DNA from: an uncultured Acidocella sp.
GTDB lineage: Bacteria; Pseudomonadota; Alphaproteobacteria; Acetobacterales; Acetobacteraceae
Length of the DNA stretch: 64,000 nucleotides
NCBI RefSeq assembly: GCF_946222605.1
Contig: NZ_CAMIIE010000001.1
Coordinates: forward strand, 179,456 to 243,455
Reading direction: 5' to 3'
Below the pieces are notes generated by a model. The model was not told the origin of the DNA. It worked only from the letters and a program-made list of their open reading frames with translations, and ran no database searches. Positions 45,601-55,640 of the stretch are shown here, piece after piece (positions within the stretch are counted from its first letter, which is position 1; the number at the start of each line of letters is the position of its first letter). Position numbers and translations under genes: made by a program.

Positions 45601-45935
45601 GTATGATTGATCACGAGTTCAGTTACAACGCGCATCTCGCGCTTATGCGCTTCCTGGATGAATGCTTTAACGTCAGCAATTGACCCATATTCAGGATGTA
45701 CATTACGATAATCAGCGATGTCGTAACCGTCGTCACGGCGGGGCGAGGGGTAAAATGGAAGTAGCCAAATCGTATTAACACCAAGACTAGCGATATAATC
45801 AAGCTTCAGAATTAGCCCGCGAAAATCTCCAACACCATCATTATTAGCGTCAAAAAATGATTTTACATGTAACTGATATATAATAGCTTCTTTATACCAT
45901 TGTGGATCTGCGGCGGTTGAGCGAAGCGGGTTCAT
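42666..45935 (-). CDS. treS: Trehalose synthase fused to maltokinase
   Basis: The 1089-residue protein joins two enzymes. Residues about 10-560 are GH13_16 trehalose synthase: VVTELVINHTSDQHPWFQRA, nucleophile in DGLRLDAVPYLIERDGT, MLLAEANQWPEDAQQYF and FLRNHDELTLEMV. Residues about 600-1089 are maltokinase (Pep2/Mak), with the kinase-like catalytic loop RVHGDFHLGQVLV and the DFG-like IIDFEGEPSKPL. TreS interconverts trehalose and maltose, and the kinase makes maltose-1-phosphate, the substrate of GlgE. The start at 45935 has AGAGGAG upstream and overlaps the glgE stop as ATGA. Base composition is near 48% GC in sampled lines, far below the downstream genes. Confidence 0.94.
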   Translation of the reverse strand: MNPLRSTAADPQWYKEAIIYQLHVKSFFDANNDGVGDFRGLILKLDYIASLGVNTIWLLPFYPSPRRDDGYDIADYRNVHPEYGSIADVKAFIQEAHKREMRVVTELVINHTSDQHPWFQRARLSKPGSAYRNFYVWSDSDKKYEQTRIIFVDSEKSNWTWDETANAFYWHRFYHHQPDLNFDNPQVIKEVLKVMRFWLDLGVDGLRLDAVPYLIERDGTNNENLPETHAVLRQIRTALDAHAPGRMLLAEANQWPEDAQQYFGNGDECHMSFHFPLMPRMYMAIAQEDRFPITDIMRQTPEIPASCQWAIFLRNHDELTLEMVTDSERDYLWNTYAADKRARINLGIRRRLAPLMDHDRRRIELMNGLLLSMPGTPVIYYGDEIGMGDNIHLGDRDGVRTPMQWSPDRNGGFSRANPADLVLPAVMDAISGFDAVNVERQSADQYSLLNWMRRMLAVRKRHKSFGRGTQQFLYPANRRILAFLRRFTNDSGDEEKILCVYNLSRTAQAVELDLSAFEGLVPVDLIGGSGFPAIGQLTYLLTLPPFGFYWFVLATEEALPPWHIKPSTPMPELTTIVIRKNVNEIAEGPARRILEADILPSYLVRRRWFPVKDQDIAEVRLTRMEAISERLQDILFAEVEVQVKGHLQRFNLPLGISWDGETNAPLPSQLALARMRQGRRLGYLTDAFALDSFPVQMVRALRAGQTVEVADGATIVCHPEAPLAAIELPAEPEIRRLSAEQSNSSLIVAQKLVIKLIRRVNYGINPEVEMMRYLTQQGFTNTPSLLGEIMMTKPDGEVYSIVVAQSFQENQGDAWQYTLNYLDRFIDQMGIDGRDSEDEADLMNAYASFARAVGTRLAELHEVLARPCADKSFTPATVSRDEAKKWGEATFKQLEAALAAIEKLKEYPDEQTAKSARFLRKCSGDLLNLLPRLALTGEGTLATRVHGDFHLGQVLVNKGDAWIIDFEGEPSKPLAERRAKSAPTRDVAGLLRSFDYAIAVAQQGQITPEKTQAKAPLHRFCETMHAEFIRAYTEISQQRQGELLQLFLIEKAAYEICYEAANRPSWISIPIRGLAAIASQILVREEHDA

Positions 45936-48829
45936 GTTTTGCTCCTCTGTGCCTGTAGCCGCCAGATGCTGTAGGGCAATTCGTGCGGATCTATTCGGAT
46001 GTTCTGATATTTTCCATGCCAAAAAAAGCTGCTGGATCGAGTCAGATCCTCAACTAAGACCACGTCATCATCCGGAATACCCATTCGCCAAAGGGGAATT
46101 TCAATCGATATATCCTGTATGTGATGCGGATCCAAACTAATGACAACCAGAACAAAGCTTCCATCTTCGGAATAACGTCGTATATAAAGAACGTTATCAT
46201 TTTTGCAGGGGAGAAACTCGATCCCAAGATGAGATTGCAATGCAGTTGTCTCCCGACGAATCATATTCAATGTCGTAATCTCGGCAACGATATTACCAAT
46301 TCTATTGTAATCCCAAGCTCTTAATTCATATTTTTCTGAATTGAGGTATTCTTCCTTTCCGGGAACGGGTGCTGCTTCACATAATTCAAAGCCATTATAA
46401 ACACCAAATAGGCCCGACAAAGTAGCCGCCAACGCAGCGCGGATCAGAAACCCTCCGCGTCCACTACGTTGGAGGAAAATAGGATTGATATCTGGCGTAT
46501 TCACAAAAAAATGTGGCCGGAAAAAGTCTTTGGCTGGCCCATGGGCTAACTCTCCCATGTACGAAATCAACTCTCTCTTTTTGTTGCGCCAGGTAAAGTA
46601 GGTATATGACTGGGAAAAACCGAGTTTGGCGAGACGATACATCAATTTGGGGCGGGTAAAAGCTTCAGCTAGGAATATTGCGTCCGGATGCCTACTGCGG
46701 ATGTCGGCAATCATCCACTCCCAAAAAGGTAGAGGCTTGGTATGAGGATTATCGACACGGAAATAACGTATACCCTGATCGACCCAGAACTGCACAATAT
46801 CGCGCAGAGCTAGCCAAAGGTCTGGAATAGAACCAGGCGCGTAGAAATCGACATTGACAATGTCTTCGTATTTTTTTGGCGGATTTTCCGCATAGCGTAG
46901 TGAGCCATCTGGACGCCAGTCAAACCACTCCTTATGCGTTTTCAACCAGGGATGATCTGGCGAACACTGGATCGCAAAATCCAATGCGACCGATAACCCA
47001 TGCTTACCTGCCGCAGCGATTAAGTTTTTAAATTCGACTAATGTACCTAGTTCTGGATGCAACGCGTCATGCCCGCCAATTTCATCACCAATTGCGTAAG
47101 GGCTTCCGGGGTCATCGGCCTGAGCCTGTAGGCTATTATTTCGCCCTTTTCGGTTTGTTTTTCCTATTGGATGAATCGGCGGGAAATAAACAACGTCAAA
47201 GCCCATTGCGGCTATACGTGGAAGTTGCGCTATCACATCTGTAAAAGTGCCGTGGCGTGTCACGTCTCCGCTCTGGCTGCGAGGAAAAATTTCGTACCAA
47301 CTGGCAAAGCGCGCCCCGGCCTGTTCGCAGTCGAGTTTCATAACCGAAGAGACAGAAAGGAATCTACGAGGAAGCGCGGCTTGGATTGTACTCTCGAATT
47401 CCGAATTCAGAAGGCATTCTTGTAAATTTAATTGATCAAGCTCTTTACACCGAGCCGCGATTGAATTGAGTCTGGTATCCGCCGCGGCGGCTTCGTCAAC
47501 CAACGCTAGTCCTTCACGCAATTCAAGCGTCACGTTTTGCCCAGCGGTAAGTTTTTTGCGTAAGCCGTCAGTAAAAGTTGCGAAACGGTCAAACCAGGCC
47601 TGCACGAAATATTCATGCTGCCCGAGTCTTTCTAACGGAAAGGAAGCTTGCCAAGAATCATTGCTGCTATGGTTCATTGCTAAGATATGCCAAGCATCGT
47701 TAGGTCCCGCACGATAAACCAGTTCCGCGGCAATCTTGTCATGGCCGTCAGTGATCAAATCAACGCTGACCTTGACCAATTCTCCAATAATTCGCCGCGC
47801 CGGAAAGCGGCCCTGATCAACGCTAGGTGCGAGCGATTCAATAACGATGCGCGGTGCGTTTGTGTTCAATATCGGTGCGGGGACACTCAAAAGAGTAGGC
47901 GGTTGACGGGTAAAGCGCGCTACTTCACCTGGTGCTAAAGCGATATTACCCGAGGCGGTTACGCCAACTCCAGTGCTATCCTGAAGCAGGGCACAATCTA
48001 GAGATGGTAGAATATGGGCCGCGGGCATTGCCGCCGTATGATCCAGAGATTGATTGACTCCGATCACGAGGTCGCCACGCCGCAAAAGCGCCGGCGTCCC
48101 TCCGGGCGGAGAAATAAGCCGTGCTGCACGCCGCGTCGACATCGAGTCTAGTTTACAACGGAGTTCCAAGAGGTCTCTAGCTTCATTAAGCAAATCGGGA
48201 TCGCCTTGAAACAAGAATGTGCGATCGACTGCCCAGCCCGGGGCAAATAATGCCGAAAACCGCAACGCACGCCGTGTTGCCAAGCCGTTCCAATCATGGG
48301 ATCCAGGAGGCGAAGCATGGGCTAGAGCCGAGGCGACCGATTCTATTCGGCTTGTATCCTGATTTAACCAACCCGAGGAAAAATCCCAATAGCATGACGA
48401 GGAGTTGGCATAGGTAAACTCGCTTGCTTCATAAGATTTGAGTTCCTGCGGTGACGCTCCGAAGCAATCCGCGATGAAAACCACATTTTCGTTATATGCC
48501 TTGATGTCTTTCAAGCACATATTGACGTTCGAAGCTGATAACCTTGACAGCGCCTCTACGTAAAATCCGCCAACACCCTCTTGTAGCCAACCCAGCATCC
48601 TAGCAGCATTAGTATCCTGCGTTAGTATAATTGGAACTAGGCCAGTTTTGAGCACGCTGTTGATTAGAGCAGCATTGTCAATAAGCGCGTGTGTGAATCC
48701 TAGGTCATATGCAATCTCGAAATCGCCTTCTTGACCGGCGCAGAAGAGAGAAAATGGCTTGGCCATTGCGGTGCTCACTTCCGAAAAATCAGCTGAAGAC
48801 AATATAGGCTTTACGTCATGGCTATCCAT
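45932..48829 (-). CDS. glgE: Alpha-1,4-glucan:maltose-1-phosphate maltosyltransferase, long form
   Basis: The C-terminal 640 residues match GlgE: IESLAPSVDQGRFPARRIIG, FASWYEIFPRS, VYFPPIHPIGKTNRKGRNN, nucleophile Asp in IRYFRVDNPHTKPLPFWEW and general acid Glu in IFLAEAFTRPKLMYRLAKLG. GlgE extends alpha-1,4-glucan two glucose units at a time from maltose-1-phosphate. The first 325 residues are an extension absent from the mycobacterial and Streptomyces enzymes. It reads like half of a GH13 barrel without catalytic residues. The start at 48829 has AAGGAG 7 bases upstream; an ATG at 48850 would lie upstream of that site. It is the first gene of the operon, and its GC is near 47% in a sampled line. 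Confidence 0.92.
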   Translation of the reverse strand: MDSHDVKPILSSADFSEVSTAMAKPFSLFCAGQEGDFEIAYDLGFTHALIDNAALINSVLKTGLVPIILTQDTNAARMLGWLQEGVGGFYVEALSRLSASNVNMCLKDIKAYNENVVFIADCFGASPQELKSYEASEFTYANSSSCYWDFSSGWLNQDTSRIESVASALAHASPPGSHDWNGLATRRALRFSALFAPGWAVDRTFLFQGDPDLLNEARDLLELRCKLDSMSTRRAARLISPPGGTPALLRRGDLVIGVNQSLDHTAAMPAAHILPSLDCALLQDSTGVGVTASGNIALAPGEVARFTRQPPTLLSVPAPILNTNAPRIVIESLAPSVDQGRFPARRIIGELVKVSVDLITDGHDKIAAELVYRAGPNDAWHILAMNHSSNDSWQASFPLERLGQHEYFVQAWFDRFATFTDGLRKKLTAGQNVTLELREGLALVDEAAAADTRLNSIAARCKELDQLNLQECLLNSEFESTIQAALPRRFLSVSSVMKLDCEQAGARFASWYEIFPRSQSGDVTRHGTFTDVIAQLPRIAAMGFDVVYFPPIHPIGKTNRKGRNNSLQAQADDPGSPYAIGDEIGGHDALHPELGTLVEFKNLIAAAGKHGLSVALDFAIQCSPDHPWLKTHKEWFDWRPDGSLRYAENPPKKYEDIVNVDFYAPGSIPDLWLALRDIVQFWVDQGIRYFRVDNPHTKPLPFWEWMIADIRSRHPDAIFLAEAFTRPKLMYRLAKLGFSQSYTYFTWRNKKRELISYMGELAHGPAKDFFRPHFFVNTPDINPIFLQRSGRGGFLIRAALAATLSGLFGVYNGFELCEAAPVPGKEEYLNSEKYELRAWDYNRIGNIVAEITTLNMIRRETTALQSHLGIEFLPCKNDNVLYIRRYSEDGSFVLVVISLDPHHIQDISIEIPLWRMGIPDDDVVLVEDLTRSSSFFWHGKYQNIRIDPHELPYSIWRLQAQRSKT

Positions 48830-49390
48830 CGCACCACTCCTTGCCGGCATTGTTCTCGCCCTTCCCGAAAAAGGCAGTGGACGATCCGAGCGGATACCTC
48901 AGAAAGCCTGATTCAAAGCCTATGGGGTTAGAGATTGGAGGCGCGGGATAAGGTTCAATACTGGTTACGGACTTTCAATGCAGATAGAAGAAAACTTGGA
49001 GATGGAAGTCTATCGCTGCGGTCCCTCTCATGCTTAAATAATGCGGAGTTTGCAGTCTGGCGTCTATCGCTCCTTCGGGAGGAGAGGGCAAACCCGTGCG
49101 TTCGACCTCATATCAATTTCGTCGGCGCTACAGATAGAATAGCGAATTAGGCGATCTACCTTGCGTCTCAGGTTTAGCATTGGTCAGTCGGCGATTTACT
49201 GGCTTGCCTCGCTCGTGGTCTACAGACTCAACGAGCATAGCATGTCTCTGTCGTCATGATTTTTTTGCGTCGCGAACAACGGCATGCGCTGTGATTCTTG
49301 TCGACGGCTCCGTTATCGTGATTGGCGGCTCCTCACTTGTAGGGAAAGAAGGTGGCGGAGGCGTCGCTATCTGCTCCCGCCCAGCATTCA
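48830..49390. other. 561-base region upstream of glgE, no gene seen
   Basis: No convincing coding sequence is present on either strand: the short open frames resemble nothing I know. Sampled GC is about 45%, like glgE and unlike thiC. It should contain the promoter of the glucan/trehalose operon. A 10-base direct repeat (GTCTATCGCT at 49008-49017 and 49062-49071) is the only repeated word that I noticed. No terminator for thiC was recognised. Confidence 0.5.
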
Positions 49391-51211
<1,821 letters not shown>

Positions 51212-51265
51212 GGCTCGTCTCCCTTTGTAGCGGAACACGGGTCAATGGATTCACGAATTCATCCC

Positions 51266-51365
51266 CCGTCCCTCCGCCGATGTTAATCGGATCAGGTTCA
51301 AAGGGTCCGCGGCGGTGGGCAAAGCCCCTGGCCACATCTCAGCTCTCTCGCAGAGCCCCCCTCGG
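51266..51365 (-). promoter_or_regulatory. TPP riboswitch (THI element) of thiC
   Basis: On the minus strand the leader contains the conserved words CTGAGA (51337-51342) and ACCCTTTGAACCTGATC, with a hairpin and GGAGGGA just after (51271-51305 region). These are the TPP-binding core. It ends about 55 bases before the thiC start. With no clear U-run after it, control is probably at translation. A further hairpin, GTGCGGG / CCCGCAC (51365-51388), precedes it. Confidence 0.93.
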
Positions 51366-51413
51366 TGCGGGCAAGGGAGCACCCGCACGGCAAGGTTGTC
51401 AAGCCCGCCCGGC

Positions 51414-51878
51414 TCAGCGTTCCTTCACGGTTTCCATCGCCACGTAGGTGGAGCTGGAGGCGACGAAGGGCAGCGCCGAGATCGCTTCGCCCAGGACCTC
51501 GCGATAGCGCTGAATATCGGCGGTGCGAACTTTCAGCAGATAATCGAACGACCCGGCGATCATATGGCATTCCTCCACCTCGGGGATGCGCCGCACCGCC
51601 GCGTTGAACTGGCTCAGCGCCGCCTCGCGCGTGTCGGAGAGCTTGATCTCGGTGAAGGCGATATGGGTGAGGCCGAGCCGCGCACTGTCCAGCACCGCGC
51701 GAAACCCGGTGATCACCCCGCTCTCTTGCAGTTTTTTCAGCCGCGCCTGACAGGGGGTTTTGGAGAGGCCGACCTGCGCCGCAAGGGCGGTGACGCTCAT
51801 CCGCCCATCGCGGGAGAGTAAAGCGAGGAGCTTGTGGTCGAATTCATCCAAATCGGCTATAGAAACTGACTTTTTCAT
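51414..51878 (-). CDS. putR: Lrp/AsnC-family regulator of proline use (PutR-like)
   Basis: The 154-residue protein has an N-terminal helix-turn-helix (LDEFDHKLLALLSRDGRMSV, GLSKTPCQARLKKL) and a C-terminal RAM ligand-binding domain (VEECHMIAGSFDYLLKVR). The sequence style and the divergent position next to putA match PutR, which activates putA when proline is bound in several alphaproteobacteria and related genera. The shared gap contains an inverted repeat suited to an Lrp-type protein. Confidence 0.88.
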   Translation of the reverse strand: MKKSVSIADLDEFDHKLLALLSRDGRMSVTALAAQVGLSKTPCQARLKKLQESGVITGFRAVLDSARLGLTHIAFTEIKLSDTREAALSQFNAAVRRIPEVEECHMIAGSFDYLLKVRTADIQRYREVLGEAISALPFVASSSTYVAMETVKER

Positions 51879-51937
51879 GATTTTCGCCTAAAAATACAAA
51901 TAAAATAAGTCGTAAATTTGTTTCTTTTGGCCATTAT

Positions 51938-51952
51938 AAGGCAAATTGCCTT
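51938..51952. promoter_or_regulatory. Inverted repeat in the putR-putA gap
   Basis: AAGGCAA and TTGCCTT flank a single A (7+1+7 bases), in an A/T-rich stretch 60 bases from putR and 26 bases before the putA start. Lrp-type regulators bind such dyads, so it is a candidate PutR site. Confidence 0.5.
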
Positions 51953-51977
51953 TGCGGCGCATGTTAAGCCATGCTTC

Positions 51978-54900
51978 ATGATCCAAGCCCCGCTTTTCGC
52001 TGCTTTTGCACCGCCCATCGCCCCGCAAACCGCCTTGCGCCAGGCCATCACCGCTGGCTTTCGCCGCGCCGAGCCTGAGTGCATGGCGCCGTTGCTCGCG
52101 GCCGCCACGCTGGCGCCTGAAGATCGCGCCGCCATCGCGCAAACCGCCACCGCCCTGGTCTCCCGCCTGCGGGCGCGAAAACCCGCCAGCCCGATGGCGG
52201 CCTTGATGCAGGATTACGCCCTCTCCAGCGAGGAAGGCATCGCGCTGATGTGCCTGGCCGAAGCGCTGCTGCGCATCCCCGACGCCCCAACGCGCGATGC
52301 GCTGATCCGCGACAAGCTCGCCGGCGGCGATTGGGGCGCGCATCTGGGGGCTGAGAAAAGCCTGTTCGTCAACGCGGCGTCCTGGGGGCTGGCGCTCACC
52401 GGCCGGCTGGTGGCCCCGCGTACCGAGGCCAGCCTGGGGGCTGCCCTCACCCGCCTGGCGGGGCGCGCCGGCGAACCGCTGATCCGCGCCGCGATGGACC
52501 GCGCCATGCGTCATCTGGGGGCCGCCTTTGTCAGCGGCCAGACCATCCAGGAGGCGCTATCCCATGGCCGCCCGTTTGAGGCCAAAGGCTTTCGCTACAG
52601 CTACGACATGCTGGGCGAGGCGGCGCTGACGGCGCGGGATGCCGCACGCTATTTCGCCGAATATGAGGCCGCGATCCACGCCATCGGCCAGGACGCCGCG
52701 GGCAGGGGCGTCATCGCCGGGCCGGGCATCTCCATCAAGCTCTCGGCCCTGCATCCGCGCTATGGCCGCGCCCAGGCCGGGCGGGTGATGGCGGAGCTGC
52801 TGCCGCGGCTCCGCGCTCTCGCGCTGCTTTCGAAGCGCTACGATATCGGGCTGAACATCGATGCCGAGGAAGCCGACCGGCTGGAGCTCTCGCTCGATCT
52901 GCTGGAGGCGCTGGCGCTGGATCCGGCGCTGGCGGGCTGGCAGGGGCTGGGCTTCGTCATCCAGGCCTATGGCAAGCGCTGCCCTTCCGTGATCGCCTGG
53001 CTGGTCGATCTGGGGCGGCGCACCAAGCGCCGGCTGATGGTGCGGCTGGTCAAGGGCGCCTACTGGGATGCCGAGATCAAGCGCGCCCAGCAGGACGGGC
53101 TGGCGGATTTTCCGGTCTATACCCGCAAGCTCCATACCGATGTCGCCTACATCGCCTGCGCGCGCGCCCTGCTCGCCGCGCCGGATGCGATCTTCCCGCA
53201 ATTCGCCACGCATAATGCGCAGACTCTGGCGACCATCCATCGCCTCGCCGGGCCGGATTTCCATGACGGCCAATATGAATTCCAGTGCCTTCATGGCATG
53301 GGCGAGCCGCTTTATGAGCAGGTGGTGAGGGAGCGCCCGTGCCGCATCTATGCGCCGGTCGGCACGCATGAAACGCTGCTGGCCTATCTGGTCCGCCGGC
53401 TGCTGGAAAATGGCGCCAATTCCTCCTTCGTCAACCGCATCGCGGATCCGGCGGTGCCGGTCGCAGCCTTGGTGGCCGATCCGGCCGAGACGCTGGCCGC
53501 ATCCCCGCTCCCTGGCGCGCCGCATGAGAAAATCGCAGCGCCTGCCGCGCTCTATCCTGATCGTCGGAATTCTTGCGGGTTCGACCTCAGCGATGAAATC
53601 ACCCTCGCCCGCCTCTCCGCCGGCTTGCGGGAAAGTGCCGCCACGCGCTGGCACGCCGCGCCGGCGCCAGCGGGCAGCGCGCCGCGCCTGGTGCTGAACC
53701 CAGCCGATCTCGACGACATCGTCGGTGACGTCCGCGACGCCACCCCGGCGCAAATCCCAAAAGCCATGCGCGCCGCCGCCGCCGCAAATTGGCACGCAGA
53801 GCCCGTCGCCCTGCGCGCTGCCGCGCTGGAGCGTGCCGCAGATCTGCTGGAGGCGCGTTCGACCGACTTGTTGGGCCTGATCATTCGGGAAGCCGGCAAA
53901 ACCATGCCCAACGCCATCGCCGAAATCCGCGAGGCGGTGGATTTCCTGCGCTATTACGCCCTGCAGGCACGCGCCACCCTGAAAGACGGCCAGGCCCCGC
54001 TCGGCCCGGTGGTGTGCATCAGTCCCTGGAATTTCCCGCTGGCCATCTTCACGGGCCAGATCGCGGCCGCGCTCGCGGCGGGCAACGCCGTGCTGGCCAA
54101 ACCGGCCGAGGAAACGCCGCTGATCGCCGCACAGGCGGTGGCAATTCTGCACGAGGCCGGCATTCCGCCAGAGGCCTTGCAGCTCCTCCCGGGCGATGGC
54201 GTCATCGGCGCTGGCCTGGTCGCCGCGCCCGAGACGGCTTGCGTGATGTTCACTGGCTCCACCGAGGTCGCCCGGCTGATCCAGGCACAACTCGCCGGAC
54301 GCCTCACCGCGACCGGCCAGACCATCCCGCTGATCGCCGAAACTGGAGGCCAGAACGCGATGATCGTCGATTCCATCGCTTTGCCCGAGCAGGTGGTGGC
54401 GGACGTGCTGCTCTCCGCCTTCGACAGCGCCGGCCAGCGCTGCTCGGCGCTGCGGGTGCTGTGCCTGCAGGAAGAGGCGGCGGATCGCATCCTCAGCATG
54501 CTGAAAGGCGCGATGGCGGAGCTGCGCCTCGGCCGCCCGGACGCGCTGGCGGTGGATATCGGCCCGGTGATCTCGGCCGAGGCGAAAGCCGGCATCGAAG
54601 CTCATATCGCAGCGCTACGAAAATCCGGCGCGCCGATCACCCGCCTCACCGCGCCGGACGAGCAGGGGCATTTCGTCGCCCCGGCTCTGATCGAGATCGA
54701 CGATATCGCCCAGCTTGAGCGCGAAGTCTTCGGCCCGGTGCTGCATGTGCTGCGCTATCGCCGTGCCGGTCTGCCCGGTCTGATCGCCGCCATCAACGCC
54801 ACCGGCTACGGCCTCACCTTCGGCCTGCATACCCGCCTCGCCGCCACCGAGGCCGCGGTGACATCGCGGATCAAGGCCGGCAATCTCTATGTCAATCGCA

Positions 54901-55550
54901 ACATGGTCGGCGCCGTGGTCGGGGTGCAGCCTTTTGGTGGGCGTGGCCTCTCCGGCACCGGGCCGAAAGCCGGCGGGCCGCTTTATCTCAGCCGCCTGGT
55001 GCAGGACCCCGCCTTGCCGCCCTTCCACGCGCCGGCACCCGCGCCGCTGCTCGACTTCATCGCCTGGGCAGACGCGGCGGGCGAGGATGAGGCCGCATCC
55101 CTGGCCCGGCTCTATGCGGCATCCCCGCTCCCCGGCGTGGTGCTGGACCTGCCCGGCCCGGTGGGGGAGCGCAATCGCTACAAGCTGCATCCGCGCGGCG
55201 CGCTGCTGCTGCGGCCAGTCACGCTGAACGGGCTCTATGCGCAGATCATCGCCTGTCTCGCCACCGGCAATCGGGGCTGCCTGGAGGGTATGGCCTTGCC
55301 TGCTTTGCCATCAGGGCTGGCGCAGCATTTCACCGCCCGCGCGGATGAGGTCGCGGCGGTGCTGGCAGAGGGAGAAAATGTGAAGGCTGTAACAGAGGAA
55401 ATCGCAAAACGGCCAGGGGCGGTGCTGCCGGTGCATGCGCTGCGCGGGGATCAGGCGCTGCCCTATCGGCCGGAATTTCTGGTGGAGGAGGTTTCGCTGT
55501 CGGTCAATCTGGCCGCGGCCGGCGGGAATGCGAGTTTGATGATGCTCTGA
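51978..55550 (+). CDS. putA: Bifunctional proline dehydrogenase / L-glutamate gamma-semialdehyde dehydrogenase
   Basis: The 1190-residue protein lacks the N-terminal ribbon-helix-helix of E. coli PutA. It has a proline dehydrogenase barrel (about 70-440; GISIKLSALHPRYGRAQ, LMVRLVKGAYWDAEIK, FATHNAQT) and an aldehyde dehydrogenase domain (about 520-985). In the latter the catalytic Glu is in IAETGGQNAMIVD and the Cys near residue 818 in DSAGQRCSALRV. A C-terminal tail of about 170 residues follows. It oxidises proline to glutamate using FAD and NAD+. The start at 51978 gives the usual PutA N-terminus; its ribosome-binding site is weak. Confidence 0.95.
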   Translation: MIQAPLFAAFAPPIAPQTALRQAITAGFRRAEPECMAPLLAAATLAPEDRAAIAQTATALVSRLRARKPASPMAALMQDYALSSEEGIALMCLAEALLRIPDAPTRDALIRDKLAGGDWGAHLGAEKSLFVNAASWGLALTGRLVAPRTEASLGAALTRLAGRAGEPLIRAAMDRAMRHLGAAFVSGQTIQEALSHGRPFEAKGFRYSYDMLGEAALTARDAARYFAEYEAAIHAIGQDAAGRGVIAGPGISIKLSALHPRYGRAQAGRVMAELLPRLRALALLSKRYDIGLNIDAEEADRLELSLDLLEALALDPALAGWQGLGFVIQAYGKRCPSVIAWLVDLGRRTKRRLMVRLVKGAYWDAEIKRAQQDGLADFPVYTRKLHTDVAYIACARALLAAPDAIFPQFATHNAQTLATIHRLAGPDFHDGQYEFQCLHGMGEPLYEQVVRERPCRIYAPVGTHETLLAYLVRRLLENGANSSFVNRIADPAVPVAALVADPAETLAASPLPGAPHEKIAAPAALYPDRRNSCGFDLSDEITLARLSAGLRESAATRWHAAPAPAGSAPRLVLNPADLDDIVGDVRDATPAQIPKAMRAAAAANWHAEPVALRAAALERAADLLEARSTDLLGLIIREAGKTMPNAIAEIREAVDFLRYYALQARATLKDGQAPLGPVVCISPWNFPLAIFTGQIAAALAAGNAVLAKPAEETPLIAAQAVAILHEAGIPPEALQLLPGDGVIGAGLVAAPETACVMFTGSTEVARLIQAQLAGRLTATGQTIPLIAETGGQNAMIVDSIALPEQVVADVLLSAFDSAGQRCSALRVLCLQEEAADRILSMLKGAMAELRLGRPDALAVDIGPVISAEAKAGIEAHIAALRKSGAPITRLTAPDEQGHFVAPALIEIDDIAQLEREVFGPVLHVLRYRRAGLPGLIAAINATGYGLTFGLHTRLAATEAAVTSRIKAGNLYVNRNMVGAVVGVQPFGGRGLSGTGPKAGGPLYLSRLVQDPALPPFHAPAPAPLLDFIAWADAAGEDEAASLARLYAASPLPGVVLDLPGPVGERNRYKLHPRGALLLRPVTLNGLYAQIIACLATGNRGCLEGMALPALPSGLAQHFTARADEVAAVLAEGENVKAVTEEIAKRPGAVLPVHALRGDQALPYRPEFLVEEVSLSVNLAAAGGNASLMML

Positions 55551-55557
55551 CAGAATA

Positions 55558-55618
55558 CGGGGCGCGCCGATGGGACGCCCCGCTGTCTCGAAGAGCGTTT
55601 TTGGAAAAACGCCCTTCG
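55558..55618 (+). terminator. Tandem hairpins after putA
   Basis: Two stems follow the putA stop: CGGGGCG / CGCCCCG (55558-55582), and a longer one at 55589-55618 (13 pairs, one mismatch, two-base loop) whose arms carry T5 and A5. Neither has a clear U-tail, but their position between convergent genes suggests termination from both sides. Confidence 0.5.
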
Positions 55619-55640
55619 ATCCTCAAAAGTTATGTGAACT

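Noticed and set aside
52557..54605. A 682-residue open frame antisense to putA
   Set aside because: putA has complete domains on the other strand; the antisense peptide has no recognisable motif.
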